In this document: positions 26,923-37,900 of the stretch, one piece after another
Layout of the letters: each line of letters starts with the position of its first letter
Numbering within the stretch: the first letter of the stretch is position 1
NCBI RefSeq assembly: GCF_023554555.1
Contig: NZ_JAMJWC010000001.1
Span: 2,046,001 to 2,110,000, forward strand
Length of the DNA: 64,000 bases
Origin: Sphingobacterium sp. lm-10
Lineage (GTDB): Bacteria > Bacteroidota > Bacteroidia > Sphingobacteriales > Sphingobacteriaceae
Reading direction: 5' to 3'
Notes under the pieces: generated by a model
Told to the model about the DNA's origin: nothing
Database searches by the model: none
The model's input: the letters and a program-made list of their open reading frames with translations, nothing else
Program-made: the position numbers and the translations under genes

Positions 26923-28023
26923 ATGACCAACTACAGCAAATTACCCGCGGTATTAGTACTCGAAGATGGCACAGCTTTTCACGGAAAGGCAGCAGGAAAA
27001 ATCGGCACTACAACTGGCGAAATCTGTTTTAACACGGGTACCACTGGATACCAGGAGATTTTTACAGACCCTTCTTACTATGCGCAAATCATGGTAACGA
27101 CAAATGCCCACATTGGTAATTATGGGGTAGATGAGGAAGATACCGAATCTAAAAAAATCCAGATTGCTGGCTTGGTATGTAAAAACTACAATGTAAACTA
27201 CAGTCGCAAGATGGCGGATGGTTCCATCCAAAACTATTTTGAAGAGGAGAATCTAGTCGGCATTTCTGATATCGACACACGTTCTCTAGTGCGTTACATC
27301 CGAGACAAAGGTGCGATGAATGCGATTATCTCTTCTGAAAACCTAGACGTAGATTCTTTAGTAAAACAACTTGCTGAAGTACCTTCCATGGCCGGCCTGG
27401 AGTTATCCTCCCATGTAACTACCCAAGAGCCCTATTATTTTGGCGATGAAGATGCTTCGACGCGTATCGCAGTACTAGACCTTGGAATCAAGAAAAATAT
27501 ATTACGCAATTTTGATGCACGCCAGGTATATGCAAAAGTTTTTCCAGCTAAGACTTCTTTCCAAGAAATGGAAGCTTGGGGAGCGGATGGCTATTTTATC
27601 TCTAATGGTCCTGGAGATCCTGCAGCGATGGACTACGCCATCCATACGGTAAAAGAAATTTTGGCGGCGGATAAGCCGATGTTTGGAATCTGTTTAGGTC
27701 ATCAGATTTTAGCCTTAGCAAATGATATCCGTACTGAAAAAATGCACAATGGACACAGAGGTATCAACCACCCGGTAAAGAATATTATTGCGGATAAATG
27801 TGAGATTACGTCTCAAAATCATGGGTTTGGTGTGATCCGTGAAGATATTGAAAACTCGGATGCGGTAGAGGTAACACACATCAATCTCAATGATAATTCG
27901 ATCGAAGGAATCCGCGTGAAAGGTAAGAAGGCATTCTCGGTGCAATATCACCCGGAATCTTCTCCCGGCCCACACGATTCTCGTTATCTTTTTGATGACT
28001 TCATCGCGATGGTGAAAGGGTAA
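26923..28023 (+). CDS. carA: Carbamoyl-phosphate synthase small subunit
   Basis: The 366-residue glutaminase subunit supplies ammonia to CarB for carbamoyl phosphate, used for arginine and pyrimidines. The N-terminal CPSase small-subunit domain (about 5-140, VLEDGTAFHGKAAGKIG, FNTGTTGYQEIFTDPSYYAQ) is followed by a class I amidotransferase domain with Cys257 in FGICLGHQ and His343/Glu345 in VQYHPESSPGPHD. carB is not adjacent: a strong terminator follows and then the susCD region begins. Confidence 0.98.
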   Translation: MTNYSKLPAVLVLEDGTAFHGKAAGKIGTTTGEICFNTGTTGYQEIFTDPSYYAQIMVTTNAHIGNYGVDEEDTESKKIQIAGLVCKNYNVNYSRKMADGSIQNYFEEENLVGISDIDTRSLVRYIRDKGAMNAIISSENLDVDSLVKQLAEVPSMAGLELSSHVTTQEPYYFGDEDASTRIAVLDLGIKKNILRNFDARQVYAKVFPAKTSFQEMEAWGADGYFISNGPGDPAAMDYAIHTVKEILAADKPMFGICLGHQILALANDIRTEKMHNGHRGINHPVKNIIADKCEITSQNHGFGVIREDIENSDAVEVTHINLNDNSIEGIRVKGKKAFSVQYHPESSPGPHDSRYLFDDFIAMVKG

Positions 28024-28039
28024 TTCTCACTATTAACTT

Positions 28040-28086
28040 CTAAAATGATAAGGGCCGTTGATCATCAACGGCCCTTATCATTTTAG
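28040..28086. terminator. Bidirectional intrinsic terminator after carA
   Basis: A perfect 47-nt palindrome centred on 28063 has the core AGGGCCGTTGA/TCAACGGCCCT and outer arms CTAAAATGAT/ATCATTTTAG. It gives a U-tract on both strands. Confidence 0.9.
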
Positions 28087-28146
28087 AAAGATTTAGGTTA
28101 CCCAATATTTTCCTTGTTAAATAACAACATGATTTTATCAAAAAAG

Positions 28147-28177
28147 AAGCGGCCGCACTTATCATTTACGGCCGCTT
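28147..28177 (-). terminator. Intrinsic terminator of susCD pair 1
   Basis: AAGCGGCCG (28147-28155) pairs with CGGCCGCTT (28169-28177). On the minus strand a TCTTTTTTG tract follows. It lies 7 nt after the susD stop. Confidence 0.9.
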
Positions 28178-28183
28178 ACTTCT

Positions 28184-29641
28184 TTAGATATCGTTATTTG
28201 TAAGCGCTTCCGAAGTAGGAATAGGGAAAACGTAGCGACTATCGGTTACCGGTATAGAGTTACCCGCTCCAACAGAAGTTATAGGTGTGTTACGACGTTG
28301 TAAATCTGGAATTCTAAATCCTTCACCCAACAACTCAATACGTCTTTCCAATAAAATAGCTTGAACCGCAGCAGAAGAACTATTCAACCCAGAAAAGGTA
28401 TAGTTTGCATCGGATCGGCTACGCACCGCCTGCAAAAGAGCAGTCGCTCTTGTCAAACTACCTGCTTCAGCTTCAGCCTCCGCTAGGTTAAGCAGCACTT
28501 CTGGATAGCGAATAATTGGTACCCAATCAATAAATGGTGATGCACCGCTCCACTTTGTGACAATATGCCAAGCTGCGGAGTAAGGAGATGTTAACCCGCT
28601 ACGACGAGCATCTGTTTCTGGCCACGCAGCGGTATTCGCATAAATTCCAGGCGCGCTTTGATTCAGGTAATATTCGATGTTTCCAACGTTGTAATAATAG
28701 CCCAATTGGTTTTGTGTTCCCGGAGGGTTAGTATCCGCCATTGGAAAGGACAATACACTTTCCGTTGTGTTATAGGTTCTGAATACATTCACTACATTAG
28801 CTTGCAACGCGTGTGCAACCCGGTTAGGAGAAGTGAACGGTGCAGCAGTAGACACAATTTTATTCCCTTCGGTAATGACGTTGGCATATCTGCCCATTGC
28901 CAATAGTACGCGTGTTTTTAACGCGATAGCCGAATTCTTATGCGCACGTGTTGTATTATTGTTTGCAGATCCATTATCGTCTGCTAACCCTAATTCTGCA
29001 TCATTTAAGTCCGTGAGTATTTGTGCATAAATCTCTGCAACAGTACTAGGAGCCAAGTTATTATTTGCCGAGCTCGTTTCAGGTTGCAAGCGAAGAGGAA
29101 TACCCGTAGAAGCGCCATTATCTAAAGTATATGGCTTTGCAAACAATTGAATTAGCGCGTGGTAACATAAAGCACGTAAGAATTTTGCTTCACTGCGGTA
29201 TCTCGCTTCCACTTCCGCGCTCACTACGCCTGGATTGGCATCAAAATCAGCTAAAAACTTATTCGCTCTATTGATCGTTAAGTACGAGAAACGCCAAAAG
29301 TTTGCGATATAGGTATCGCTTGGATCGTTCGTAAACTGATAGCTGGAATATCCGGTAACATTATTAGAAGTTCGGTTTATAAATTCTTCACCACGAATAT
29401 CGTTATAGATAAAATAGCGACCACCAAATAATTGACCAGCTTTCGCGGATGCGTACAAGCCAACTACTTGCCGTTCCACCCGCTCTGGATTCTCAAAAGC
29501 ATTCTCTTCTGGAATACTTAATTCAGGAGGATATCTAAGAAAGTCGTCAGAACAGGAAGAAATAATGCCTGCCGTCGGTATTGAAGCAAAAAGAAGTGCC
29601 GCAACGAATGTATGTCTTGTTTTATTAAATATATTTTTCAT
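28184..29641 (-). CDS. SusD/RagB family outer-membrane lipoprotein, pair 1
   Basis: The 485-residue lipoprotein (lipobox ISSC, Cys30) is the surface lid that binds nutrient and closes the SusC barrel. The N-terminal SusD-like segment starts DDFLRYPPELSIPEENAFEN; the RagB/SusD C-terminal region includes PIIRYPEVLLNLAEAEAEAG and the family ending with ILLERRIELLGEGFRIPDLQR and YVFPIPTSEALTN. TPR-type helices carry most of the fold. It starts 18 nt after the susC stop. The ligand is unknown: no enzyme gene is linked. Confidence 0.94.
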   Translation of the reverse strand: MKNIFNKTRHTFVAALLFASIPTAGIISSCSDDFLRYPPELSIPEENAFENPERVERQVVGLYASAKAGQLFGGRYFIYNDIRGEEFINRTSNNVTGYSSYQFTNDPSDTYIANFWRFSYLTINRANKFLADFDANPGVVSAEVEARYRSEAKFLRALCYHALIQLFAKPYTLDNGASTGIPLRLQPETSSANNNLAPSTVAEIYAQILTDLNDAELGLADDNGSANNNTTRAHKNSAIALKTRVLLAMGRYANVITEGNKIVSTAAPFTSPNRVAHALQANVVNVFRTYNTTESVLSFPMADTNPPGTQNQLGYYYNVGNIEYYLNQSAPGIYANTAAWPETDARRSGLTSPYSAAWHIVTKWSGASPFIDWVPIIRYPEVLLNLAEAEAEAGSLTRATALLQAVRSRSDANYTFSGLNSSSAAVQAILLERRIELLGEGFRIPDLQRRNTPITSVGAGNSIPVTDSRYVFPIPTSEALTNNDI

Positions 29642-29659
29642 CTTTTTGTATCTAAAGTA

Positions 29660-32600
29660 TTAAAAGCCAACGTTAACACCTAAACTGAACTGACGACCTT
29701 GAGGAATAGAGTTTCTTTCAATTCCTGATGATACATTCGAGTTTCCGTTAGACGATATCTCCGGATCTACACCAGTATACCCTGTCAATAAGAAAAGGTT
29801 ATTTGCCTGCACATAGAATCTTACAGAAGAGATGCCTGATCGTCCGAAAGCAGATTGCGGAAGTCTATAACCTAATGTAGCTGTTTGTAGACGTAAGAAA
29901 TCTCCTTTCTCCACATTTGCATCAATTAAAAAAGCGGAACCATTCGATACGTTATCTGAGTATACTGCTTTTGGAATATCCGTACTTGTATTTTCTGGAG
30001 TCCAGGCATTAAGCGCCTCGGTAGAGTTGTTCCAAATACGTTGATCTAATAAACCTGCTCTAGAACCATTGTAGATGTAATTACCTCCGGAGAATGTAAA
30101 GTTCAACGCCATATCCCAAGATTTGTAGGCAAAGGTATTATTGAAACCTCCAAACCAAGTAGGAATGGTGTTCCCTAACAATTCGGTAGCGGAAGTAACA
30201 CTGGTTGCACTAACTGCTTGTCCATTTTCCACCAACGTGTAGCTATTTGCTCCCCTTAAGTGTTGGTATTGTACCTCTCTCCCTTGGTTGTCAATAAATA
30301 TACGGGCACCATTTTCCGGATTGACACCGTTCGTTCTAACACCATAAATTTGAGAAGCAGAGTGTCCAACTTGGGTAATATTAGACAATTCCAAATCGCC
30401 TGTATATCCTAATATTGGCGTATTATCATCTACCAAAGAGGTAACCTCATTCTTAAGTGTAGAGAAGTTTAAGTTAGTAGACCAAGTAAAATCCTGGGTT
30501 CTAACCGGCACTGCATTGACCGCAAACTCCCAACCTTTGTTGTACATGGATCCCACGTTTAACAAGATGGTGTTGGCATCGCCCGGAATTCCCTTAGATG
30601 GTGCTTGAGGAACTCCCAAAATCATGTTATCTACATTTTTGCGGTACCAGTTGGCTTCGAAATTCAAACGATTGTCTATGAATCCTACATCCAATCCAAT
30701 ATTCGTTTGTTGACTTGTTTCCCATTTCAGTTCTCTGTTACCAGCTTGAGAGTAAACTAAAGATGAGGCAGAGGCACCGTAAAGTCCTAGCGAGTAAAGG
30801 TTATAGGCAGTATAAAAACTCGTTAGATTACCATTACCTGTACGACCCCAACTACCCCGAAGACGGAAATTGTTAACCACTTCGGATATACTACTTGATT
30901 GAAAAAAGTCTTCTTCAGATAAGGTCCATCCTACAGATGCTCCTCCAAAATTACCCCATTGGTTCCCTGGAGACAGCGCTGAATTTCCGTCACGACGGAA
31001 ATTTCCACTTAAAAAGTATTTGTTTTTGTAGTTGTAACTTGCACTTGCCAAATACGCTTCAAATGCTAGATCACTAATCGCATTCCCCGCAGCAACATTG
31101 GTAACAAATGTACCTTGGAATTGATCGAAGAAGTCGTCTGCTAAGTTTTCGCGAGCTGCTCCCCAGTTGGTTACTCTTGTTTTTTGAACATCGGAACCAA
31201 TCAAGAAGTTGAAATTGTGCACATCGTTAATGCTGGTAATATACTGCAATGTATTTATCCAGTTCCAGTTATCTGCACGAGCGTGGTTGTTATACGCCCG
31301 ACCATTAAACGACCTCCCATCCCCGTTGATTGGATTCCAAAACTGGATGTTTTCCGTCTGACGAAAATCCCAAGTGTACGTTGATTTAAATGTTAAACCT
31401 TCTGCCAATTTCAACTCTGTTCCAAGGTTAGCCAGCAATCTATTCGTTTCCGAAGAATTTCTGTCCAAATCAATTAACACTTGTGGGTTCGAATATTGTA
31501 GAGCAAGAAGATTGGCACCACGTCCGATCGCATTTTGTTCTATATTATAGCTACCATCCGCGTTATAGATAGGCACGTTAGGCGCTTGTGTCATCGCTAT
31601 ACGTCCTAAACCCGAAGAATTAAAAGCGCCGCCAGCAATGGAACCACTATTTGGGGCATTGTTGACGGTATTATTGTAGCTTACGTTTCCAAATAATTTT
31701 AACCAGTCAGTCGCTTGGTGGTCAATATTGAAACGTCCTGAACGTCTCTTGAAATTATTGGCTTCCAAAAAACCATCCTGATCGGATATACCAGCGGAGA
31801 AATAATAGACCGTTTTGTCACTTCCCCCTGAAACTGACACGTTGTGGTTTTGCGAAACTGCAGTTCTGTAAACCACGTCTTGCCAATCGACATCGACTAA
31901 ATTTCCATTTTCATCGAAGCTTGGCAAAAATGTATTTCTAGGTGCGCCCGTGTAATTAGGATTGTTAACCAAAGCATTATCGATGGCAGCATTTTTAAAA
32001 TCCATAAATTGCTGCGCGTCCAACATCTTCGGCAAGCGCACGGCATTGTTCACGCCTACCCATGCATCATAACTAACACGAGCCTTACCTTGTTTACCAC
32101 GTTTGGTGGTTACTACCAATACACCTGCAGCTGCACGTGATCCGTAAATAGAAGCGGATGCAGCATCTTTTAAGATATCGATAGATTCAATATCGGCAGG
32201 ATTGATATCGGCAAGAGGATTATTAGGCACAGAGTTTGCAGAAACATCTCCGGAAGAAATTGGGATTCCATCTACCACAATTAATGGAAACGAGCTCAGT
32301 GAGATAGAACTCAAACCCCTTACACGAATAACTGGCGGGTTGTTTAGCAAGCCGTTTGGTTGTACAATGTTAACCCCAGTTGCCTGTCCTGTTAAGCCTT
32401 GCGCAAAACTCTGTACGGGTCTGTCGGCAATGGCTGCTCCACTTACGCGAGCAGAAGCTCCTGTAAACTCGCGTTTCGATTGTACACCGTATCCAGTAAC
32501 CACTACTTGTTCTAATGAGCCTTCAGACGGCTCTAGTACGACATTGAGGCGTTGAGCTCCAGCAGTAACTTGTCTGTTTATGCTCGTGTAACCAACATAG

Positions 32601-32821
32601 GAAAATTGCAGGGTAGCACCTGGAGAGACTGTGATGTTGTAATTTCCGCTACCGTCTGATTGAGTGGCTACAGCCAATCCTTGTACTGATATCGACACCC
32701 CTCCCAATGGAGAACCATCAACAGATGAAGTGACTGTTCCAGACAGCCTTTGATTTTGCGCATTCGCTACCCCAATAAGGAAAGCACAAAGCACAAAAAA
32801 ACTGAGTAATTGTTTTTTCAT
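29660..32821 (-). CDS. SusC/RagA family TonB-dependent outer-membrane transporter, pair 1
   Basis: The protein (1053 residues) has a signal peptide MKKQLLSFFVLCAFLIGVA, a carboxypeptidase-regulatory-like domain (about 24-98), the TonB-box-like VVVTGYG (about 106-112), a plug domain (about 120-225, DAASASIYGSRAAAGVLVVT) and a 22-strand barrel ending with Phe. SusC imports oligosaccharides or peptides with its SusD partner. The ATG at 32821 is chosen because it starts the signal peptide; a longer in-frame ORF to 32908 only translates the inverted repeat and CA-tract in the leader. The N-terminus is nearly identical to that of pair 3, so the two are recent paralogues at that end. Confidence 0.96.
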   Translation of the reverse strand: MKKQLLSFFVLCAFLIGVANAQNQRLSGTVTSSVDGSPLGGVSISVQGLAVATQSDGSGNYNITVSPGATLQFSYVGYTSINRQVTAGAQRLNVVLEPSEGSLEQVVVTGYGVQSKREFTGASARVSGAAIADRPVQSFAQGLTGQATGVNIVQPNGLLNNPPVIRVRGLSSISLSSFPLIVVDGIPISSGDVSANSVPNNPLADINPADIESIDILKDAASASIYGSRAAAGVLVVTTKRGKQGKARVSYDAWVGVNNAVRLPKMLDAQQFMDFKNAAIDNALVNNPNYTGAPRNTFLPSFDENGNLVDVDWQDVVYRTAVSQNHNVSVSGGSDKTVYYFSAGISDQDGFLEANNFKRRSGRFNIDHQATDWLKLFGNVSYNNTVNNAPNSGSIAGGAFNSSGLGRIAMTQAPNVPIYNADGSYNIEQNAIGRGANLLALQYSNPQVLIDLDRNSSETNRLLANLGTELKLAEGLTFKSTYTWDFRQTENIQFWNPINGDGRSFNGRAYNNHARADNWNWINTLQYITSINDVHNFNFLIGSDVQKTRVTNWGAARENLADDFFDQFQGTFVTNVAAGNAISDLAFEAYLASASYNYKNKYFLSGNFRRDGNSALSPGNQWGNFGGASVGWTLSEEDFFQSSSISEVVNNFRLRGSWGRTGNGNLTSFYTAYNLYSLGLYGASASSLVYSQAGNRELKWETSQQTNIGLDVGFIDNRLNFEANWYRKNVDNMILGVPQAPSKGIPGDANTILLNVGSMYNKGWEFAVNAVPVRTQDFTWSTNLNFSTLKNEVTSLVDDNTPILGYTGDLELSNITQVGHSASQIYGVRTNGVNPENGARIFIDNQGREVQYQHLRGANSYTLVENGQAVSATSVTSATELLGNTIPTWFGGFNNTFAYKSWDMALNFTFSGGNYIYNGSRAGLLDQRIWNNSTEALNAWTPENTSTDIPKAVYSDNVSNGSAFLIDANVEKGDFLRLQTATLGYRLPQSAFGRSGISSVRFYVQANNLFLLTGYTGVDPEISSNGNSNVSSGIERNSIPQGRQFSLGVNVGF

Positions 32822-32823
32822 AA

Positions 32824-32837
32824 GTGTGTGTGTGTGT
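32824..32837. repeat. (GT)7 / (CA)7 dinucleotide tract directly before susC1
   Basis: Seven GT units on the plus strand (CA on the susC strand) end 2 nt before the susC1 ATG. susC3 has six units at the same place. Confidence 0.85.
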
Positions 32838-32846
32838 TTAGTTAGT

Positions 32847-32899
32847 AAAAAGTCAATTATAGATATTTTTTTTCTTAAAATATCTATAATTGACTTTTT
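32847..32899 (-). promoter_or_regulatory. Long inverted repeat in the susC1 leader, containing two opposed TATAATTG boxes
   Basis: A 19-nt arm (32847-32865, containing GTCAATTATAGATA) is perfectly complementary to 32881-32899, and four further A/T pairs (32866-32869 with 32877-32880) extend the stem to 23 bp around a 7-nt loop. TATAATTG on the minus strand (32854-32861) lies 32 nt before the susC1 ATG and corresponds to TAnnATTG boxes at susC3 and susC4. The same box is repeated on the plus strand at 32885-32892 because of the palindrome. The rest of the spacer up to 33223 is AT-rich and holds nothing else I recognise. Confidence 0.55.
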
Positions 32900-33223
32900 T
32901 TTTAACATATATGTGAAAACTAAAACAGTTATCCATCACATTTCTGATTTTCAATAGAGATAAAGAAGTAAATATAGAAGAAACACCAATGATATCTAAA
33001 AATATGATTTTACACGAAATAACTTATCTGGCTTAGATCACTTTCATATAAAATCTATAAAAAAGATATATGCATTTTCTAGAACCATGGGATTGGATCA
33101 AGACTTTTCAAACTACTTATTACTGCGTTTAATTTTAATTCAAAAAAACTATCTTTACCTTATTGATTTAAAATATTCATTTCTTTTATAATCACTTTTC
33201 TAGAGTAATTTAAAGTTTAATAA

Positions 33224-33245
33224 AACAAAAACGGCCGTCCTTGTT
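33224..33245 (-). terminator. Weak intrinsic terminator of susCD pair 2
   Basis: On the minus strand AACAAGGAC and GTTTTTGTT (with G-U pairs) enclose the loop GGCC, with T-rich sequence in and after the 3' arm. It lies about 24 nt after the susD stop. The stem is weak. Confidence 0.4.
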
Positions 33246-33268
33246 CTAAGCTTCTTTGCTAAGGAATA

Positions 33269-34894
33269 TTAATAGCCTGGATTTTGCTCCGCTGCCAATG
33301 TTGGATTAGATAGCACTTCACTTTCTGGGATTGGCCACAAAAACAGATTACTATTATAGGGTAATGCTACGATATTCCTTGAAATATTAGGAGGCTGCGC
33401 CAGATCAAAACTATTTTGATCATCTAAGGAGGCAAATTCAATCTTTGCAGGTATTCCATTTGTTCCATAAGTAGCATCAAGTGCTAATCGATGAATATTC
33501 GGCCATCTTCTTCCCTCTCCCGCAAATTCTATTCTCTGCTCATTCAACACAGCTTGAATGAGATCTTCTGGAGCCGTGGTTCCGAAGCTTGCTCCATTGG
33601 GCACAGAGCGATCACGCACAGCATTAAGTAAGCTAAGAGATTGTGCATTGTTGCCCAGTCTGGCATGTGCCTCACTGGCATTTAACAGTACCTCTGCATA
33701 TCGTAATATTGGCGCCCAATCCGAAAATATAAGAAAGCTCCGATATTTGTTATTGTACACTAAACGATATCCACCGTCACTATTTACCTGCCTAAAATGC
33801 AATAATGTTCGGCGGAGATCATCTTCTAGCCAGTAGGAAACATTCCAAAGTATAGGGCTTGTGGATACTTGATTACGCCCTCCACTTGCTCCAGGATCGG
33901 GATTAGCTGTAGATGCTCCGAAAGTGGAAGACAGAGAATTAGTGACACCCGGATTTGCCAATCCACTCATTGCAAATGAAAAAATAGACTCCGAATTGCC
34001 ACCATTATTCACAAAAGGTTCGTCTGGAGATATAGATAGCGTATATGCTCCGATAGGACTACTAAAATTTGAAGTGCCAATAGCGCCTAACTTATTTGCT
34101 TCTGCTATTACACCAGAATAGTCTTGTTGATGCAATTTAATCCTTGTTTTCAGTGCTATCGCTGCTCCGCTAGTAGCACGCGAAATACTAACTCCAACTA
34201 CCGCACGTGTATTAGGCAAGTTGATTTCTGCAAAATCCAAATCGACAAGTATATTTTCATAAGCTGCCGCAACGGTGCCTCTACCTACCGTGACATTATT
34301 ATCAATAGCACCATTTGAAGTAATAGCAACTGTACGATATGGAACGCCCGGTTTATTGCCATTATCATCCGCAAAAGGCCTGGAAAAGTGAAGCAAAAGC
34401 TCGTGATGAGCTAGTGCTCTGAGAAACCGAGCTTCACCTTCATAAGCTAATGCTACTTCTGCAACGATTACTCCATTTTCAACCGCTCTACGAACTCCAT
34501 CAATGAATACATTTGCTTCATTAATCATTTTGTATAATTGTTCCCAATGATTTTTATTTAGTACACTTACCGTACTATGTGCACCTTCATAAGTAGTGGT
34601 AAAGCTTTGTTGTAAGTTAATCATATCTTCGCCCCTCATTTCACCTTGCTGTATAGATGCTGACCCAAATGGGAATCCCCTTCCACCTCCTCCTTCGAAC
34701 TCTCCGATAGTGGCCGCTCGGTATACTCCATTGATCGCCAACTCAATATTTCCAGGTGTGTCAAATGCAACCTCTTCTGAGAGGTTATCCAATGGTTGAA
34801 GTTCAATAAATTGGCTACATCCACTCAATATCGAGAATGCGATGATCAAAGGCAATAATACACTACTTTGTTTTGTTATATATTTATGAATCAT
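33269..34894 (-). CDS. SusD/RagB family outer-membrane lipoprotein, pair 2
   Basis: The 541-residue lipoprotein (lipobox LSGC, Cys26 from this start) has the SusD N-terminal segment (FIELQPLDNLSEEVAFDTPG), a helical TPR-like body with FLRALAHHELLLHFSRPFAD, and the C-terminal RagB region (PILRYAEVLLNASEAHARLG, LNEQRIEFAGEGRRWPNIHR, LFLWPIPESEVLSNPTL). A longer in-frame start at 34918 overlaps the susC end; ATG 34894 leaves a 10-nt gap and places the lipobox normally. The ligand is unknown. Confidence 0.94.
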   Translation of the reverse strand: MIHKYITKQSSVLLPLIIAFSILSGCSQFIELQPLDNLSEEVAFDTPGNIELAINGVYRAATIGEFEGGGGRGFPFGSASIQQGEMRGEDMINLQQSFTTTYEGAHSTVSVLNKNHWEQLYKMINEANVFIDGVRRAVENGVIVAEVALAYEGEARFLRALAHHELLLHFSRPFADDNGNKPGVPYRTVAITSNGAIDNNVTVGRGTVAAAYENILVDLDFAEINLPNTRAVVGVSISRATSGAAIALKTRIKLHQQDYSGVIAEANKLGAIGTSNFSSPIGAYTLSISPDEPFVNNGGNSESIFSFAMSGLANPGVTNSLSSTFGASTANPDPGASGGRNQVSTSPILWNVSYWLEDDLRRTLLHFRQVNSDGGYRLVYNNKYRSFLIFSDWAPILRYAEVLLNASEAHARLGNNAQSLSLLNAVRDRSVPNGASFGTTAPEDLIQAVLNEQRIEFAGEGRRWPNIHRLALDATYGTNGIPAKIEFASLDDQNSFDLAQPPNISRNIVALPYNSNLFLWPIPESEVLSNPTLAAEQNPGY

Positions 34895-34904
34895 GTTTTT
34901 ATAT

Positions 34905-37900
34905 TTAAAATCCGACATTCAATCCAAACGTATAAGTTCTAGGAATTGGGTTAGCGCTAAAGTCTAAACCATATTGGATATTGCGACTTTGTACGTCATC
35001 TGCTAAGAAGTTAGCTCCGTTAAGATTAGATAGTTCTGGATCCAAACCTTTGTAATTGGTGATAACAAATGCATTTTGTACTTGTGCAAATATCCTCAGA
35101 CTATTAAATCGTATACTCGATAAAAACTCCGGAGTGAAGTTGTATCCGACCGAGATATTTTGAGCACGTATGAAGTTGCCATTTTCTAAAAATCGGCTGT
35201 TAAGGTTTCCCGCTTGTAATGCATAATTATCGGAGTTGAAGTATAGCGTCGGTACATCGGTAATCTGGCCTGGTGTCGTCCAGCGATCCAATAACTCTCT
35301 ACCTGCACCAGCAAATCCTTGTTGGTTGAGTGATTCTTGTCTTGTTCTGTTGTACACCATATTGCCACCCGAGAAAGTCAAGAAGATATTGGCATCAAAA
35401 TTTCGATAACTAAAGGTGTTGTTAAGACCTCCATACCACGTTGGGAGAGATCCGCCAAGCACGCGCTTATCGGCGAGTGTAAGCCCATCGGTAACTTGCG
35501 ATTCATCAGCACCATTTTCGGGATTATATACACTCCAAGCCCCATTATTACCAAATGCACGCTGTACAATGGTACCATCAGCTTTCTCAAACAACGGGTT
35601 TCCATTTGCGGAGTTTACTCCATGACTTACATACCCAAAGAAGGAACCGAAAGCTTCTCCTTCTCTCACAGTGTGGAAAAGATAGTTGATGGGTTGGTTA
35701 TCCACCAATCTTTGTACTCTATTTTTCAGAAATGTTATGTTAAAATTGGTCCTCCAGATAAAGTTAGCTTGATCAATGTTGGTGGAATTAATCGCAAATT
35801 CAAAACCCTTATTATACATTGCTCCGATATTTCTATTGATTTGATTGGACGGAACACCTAATGAAGGCGGTGTCGGAGCTGCCAAGATGAGATTATCGAT
35901 ATTATTATTGAAATAATCAGCCACGACTGATAGTCTATTATTGAAAAAGCTAACGTCTATTCCTACATCCATCTTTTGGCTGGTCTCGAATCGTAAATCA
36001 GGATTAGCGATCTGGGCATAGCGAATTCCATTGGCGGTACCATAAATAGTTCCGGCAAAAACTCCGGCAAAAGGATAATTTCCAATTTCCGTATTCCCTA
36101 CCTTTGCCCAGCTACCGCGAATTTTTAAATCGCTGATAAATGATGAGCTAAAGAAATCTTCTTCGGAGATATTCCATCCCAATGATGCTCCTGGCAGGGT
36201 AGCCGACTGATTGCCAAATGGCAAAGCAGACAATCGATCATTCCTTAAAGTAGCGCTGATCAAATAGCGTTTTTTATAAATGTAATGTGCTCTTCCGAAC
36301 AAGGATTCAAATGCATTTTGGCTCGCACTACCCGTCACGACTTGATTATTAAGAGTACCTGTAATCACATTAGCATTTTCACCGAAATAAGTAGACGATA
36401 GCCCTGTACCTGCTGCTGCAAAAAACCGTTCGGTTGTCATTTGCATTTCTTGCCCGATAACAGCATTAATATTATGATTCCCTAGTATCTTATTGTATGT
36501 CACTAAATTATGCCAATTATATCTAAATCTAGGCAAGCTATATTGTGCAACACGACCATTGACCGACCTACCATCGCCGTGCCTGGGATCGAAATACAAA
36601 TAATCTTCTCCTAATAAATAATTGATCCCGATCTGTGTTCTAAAACTCAATCCATCGATAATGTTTAATTCCGCAAAGGCATTACCTGTGAGATTTAACT
36701 GTTGGTTTTGGTAAATATTATTATCGATTACAAAGGCTTGGTTAACGTTGCCTCTCACTGGTCGTGTATTCCCTCCCTGTCCTAATGTGAATTGATCATC
36801 ACTCAGGTTATAAGATCCATCTGACCACCTAGCAGGGACATTTGGGAATGCAAATATAACACCTTGAATAAAACTAGAGGTACCGTTCCCGCTGGTATTT
36901 AGAGAATTATTCGTCGTATGTGACACGGAGTTGTTGACTCCAATTGTAAGCTTATCATTAAAGGTTTTTTGTTCTATTCTAGTCCGCAATGAAAAGCGTC
37001 TTAAATGATTTGGCCTAATGATACCTTCCATATCGGTATATCCCATGGATACGAAGTAATTTGTCTTATCGGTACCTCCCCCTAGTGATAGTGCATGATT
37101 TTGCTGAAATCCTGTTCGAAAAACTATATTTTGCCAATCGGTGTCGTAAAATTGATTTTCTTGACCAGGAATAGGTGTCGGGAAAGCCGATTCGGCCAAA
37201 TTTGCATTTCTTAGCTTCTCGTTACTTACTTCAATAAATTCATTAGCATTTAGCAAATCAAAGCGTTTAGACGGGCTTGCTGCTGCAAACCAATTGTTAT
37301 ATTCCAATTTCGGAACTCCAGTTTGCCCTCGTTTGGTAGTAATCAACACAACACCATTTGCCGCTCTTGATCCATAAATTGCGGTAGAAGCTCCATCTTT
37401 TAGAATCTCCACACTAGCAATATCATTGGGGTTAATATCTACTAGTGGATTTGTTTCTGTTGAGATACCTGTATTTCTGGACATGTAAGGAACACCATCA
37501 ACGACATAGAGGGGATCGGAGCTATTAGAAATAGAGTTAGTACCACGGATACGGACACGTGCTCCAGCTCCCAGCACACCACTTGGAGTCGTCGCTTGTA
37601 CTCCCGCTGCTTGGCCCTGCAAAAATTTATCCAATGATGGTATGGCCTTATCCTGAAAATTTTCTCCTTTAATTTTTGATACAGATCCTGTCAGATCTGT
37701 GCGTCGAAGTGTACCATAACCTACTACTACGACTTCTGAAAGCTCGGACTCCTGCGATTTTAACGTGACATTAATCACTGATTCTTGACTGATTTCCAGA
37801 TTAATACGATTAAACCCTAAGAATGAAAAAGTTAAAGTTTGTGCGTCAGCTGGCACATTGCTTAGAATGTAATATCCAAATTTATCAGTCTTGGTTGCCG

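Noticed and set aside
32822..32908. 29-residue N-terminal extension of susC1
   Set aside because: It only translates the CA-tract (THTHT) and the inverted repeat; the signal peptide begins at the ATG at 32821.
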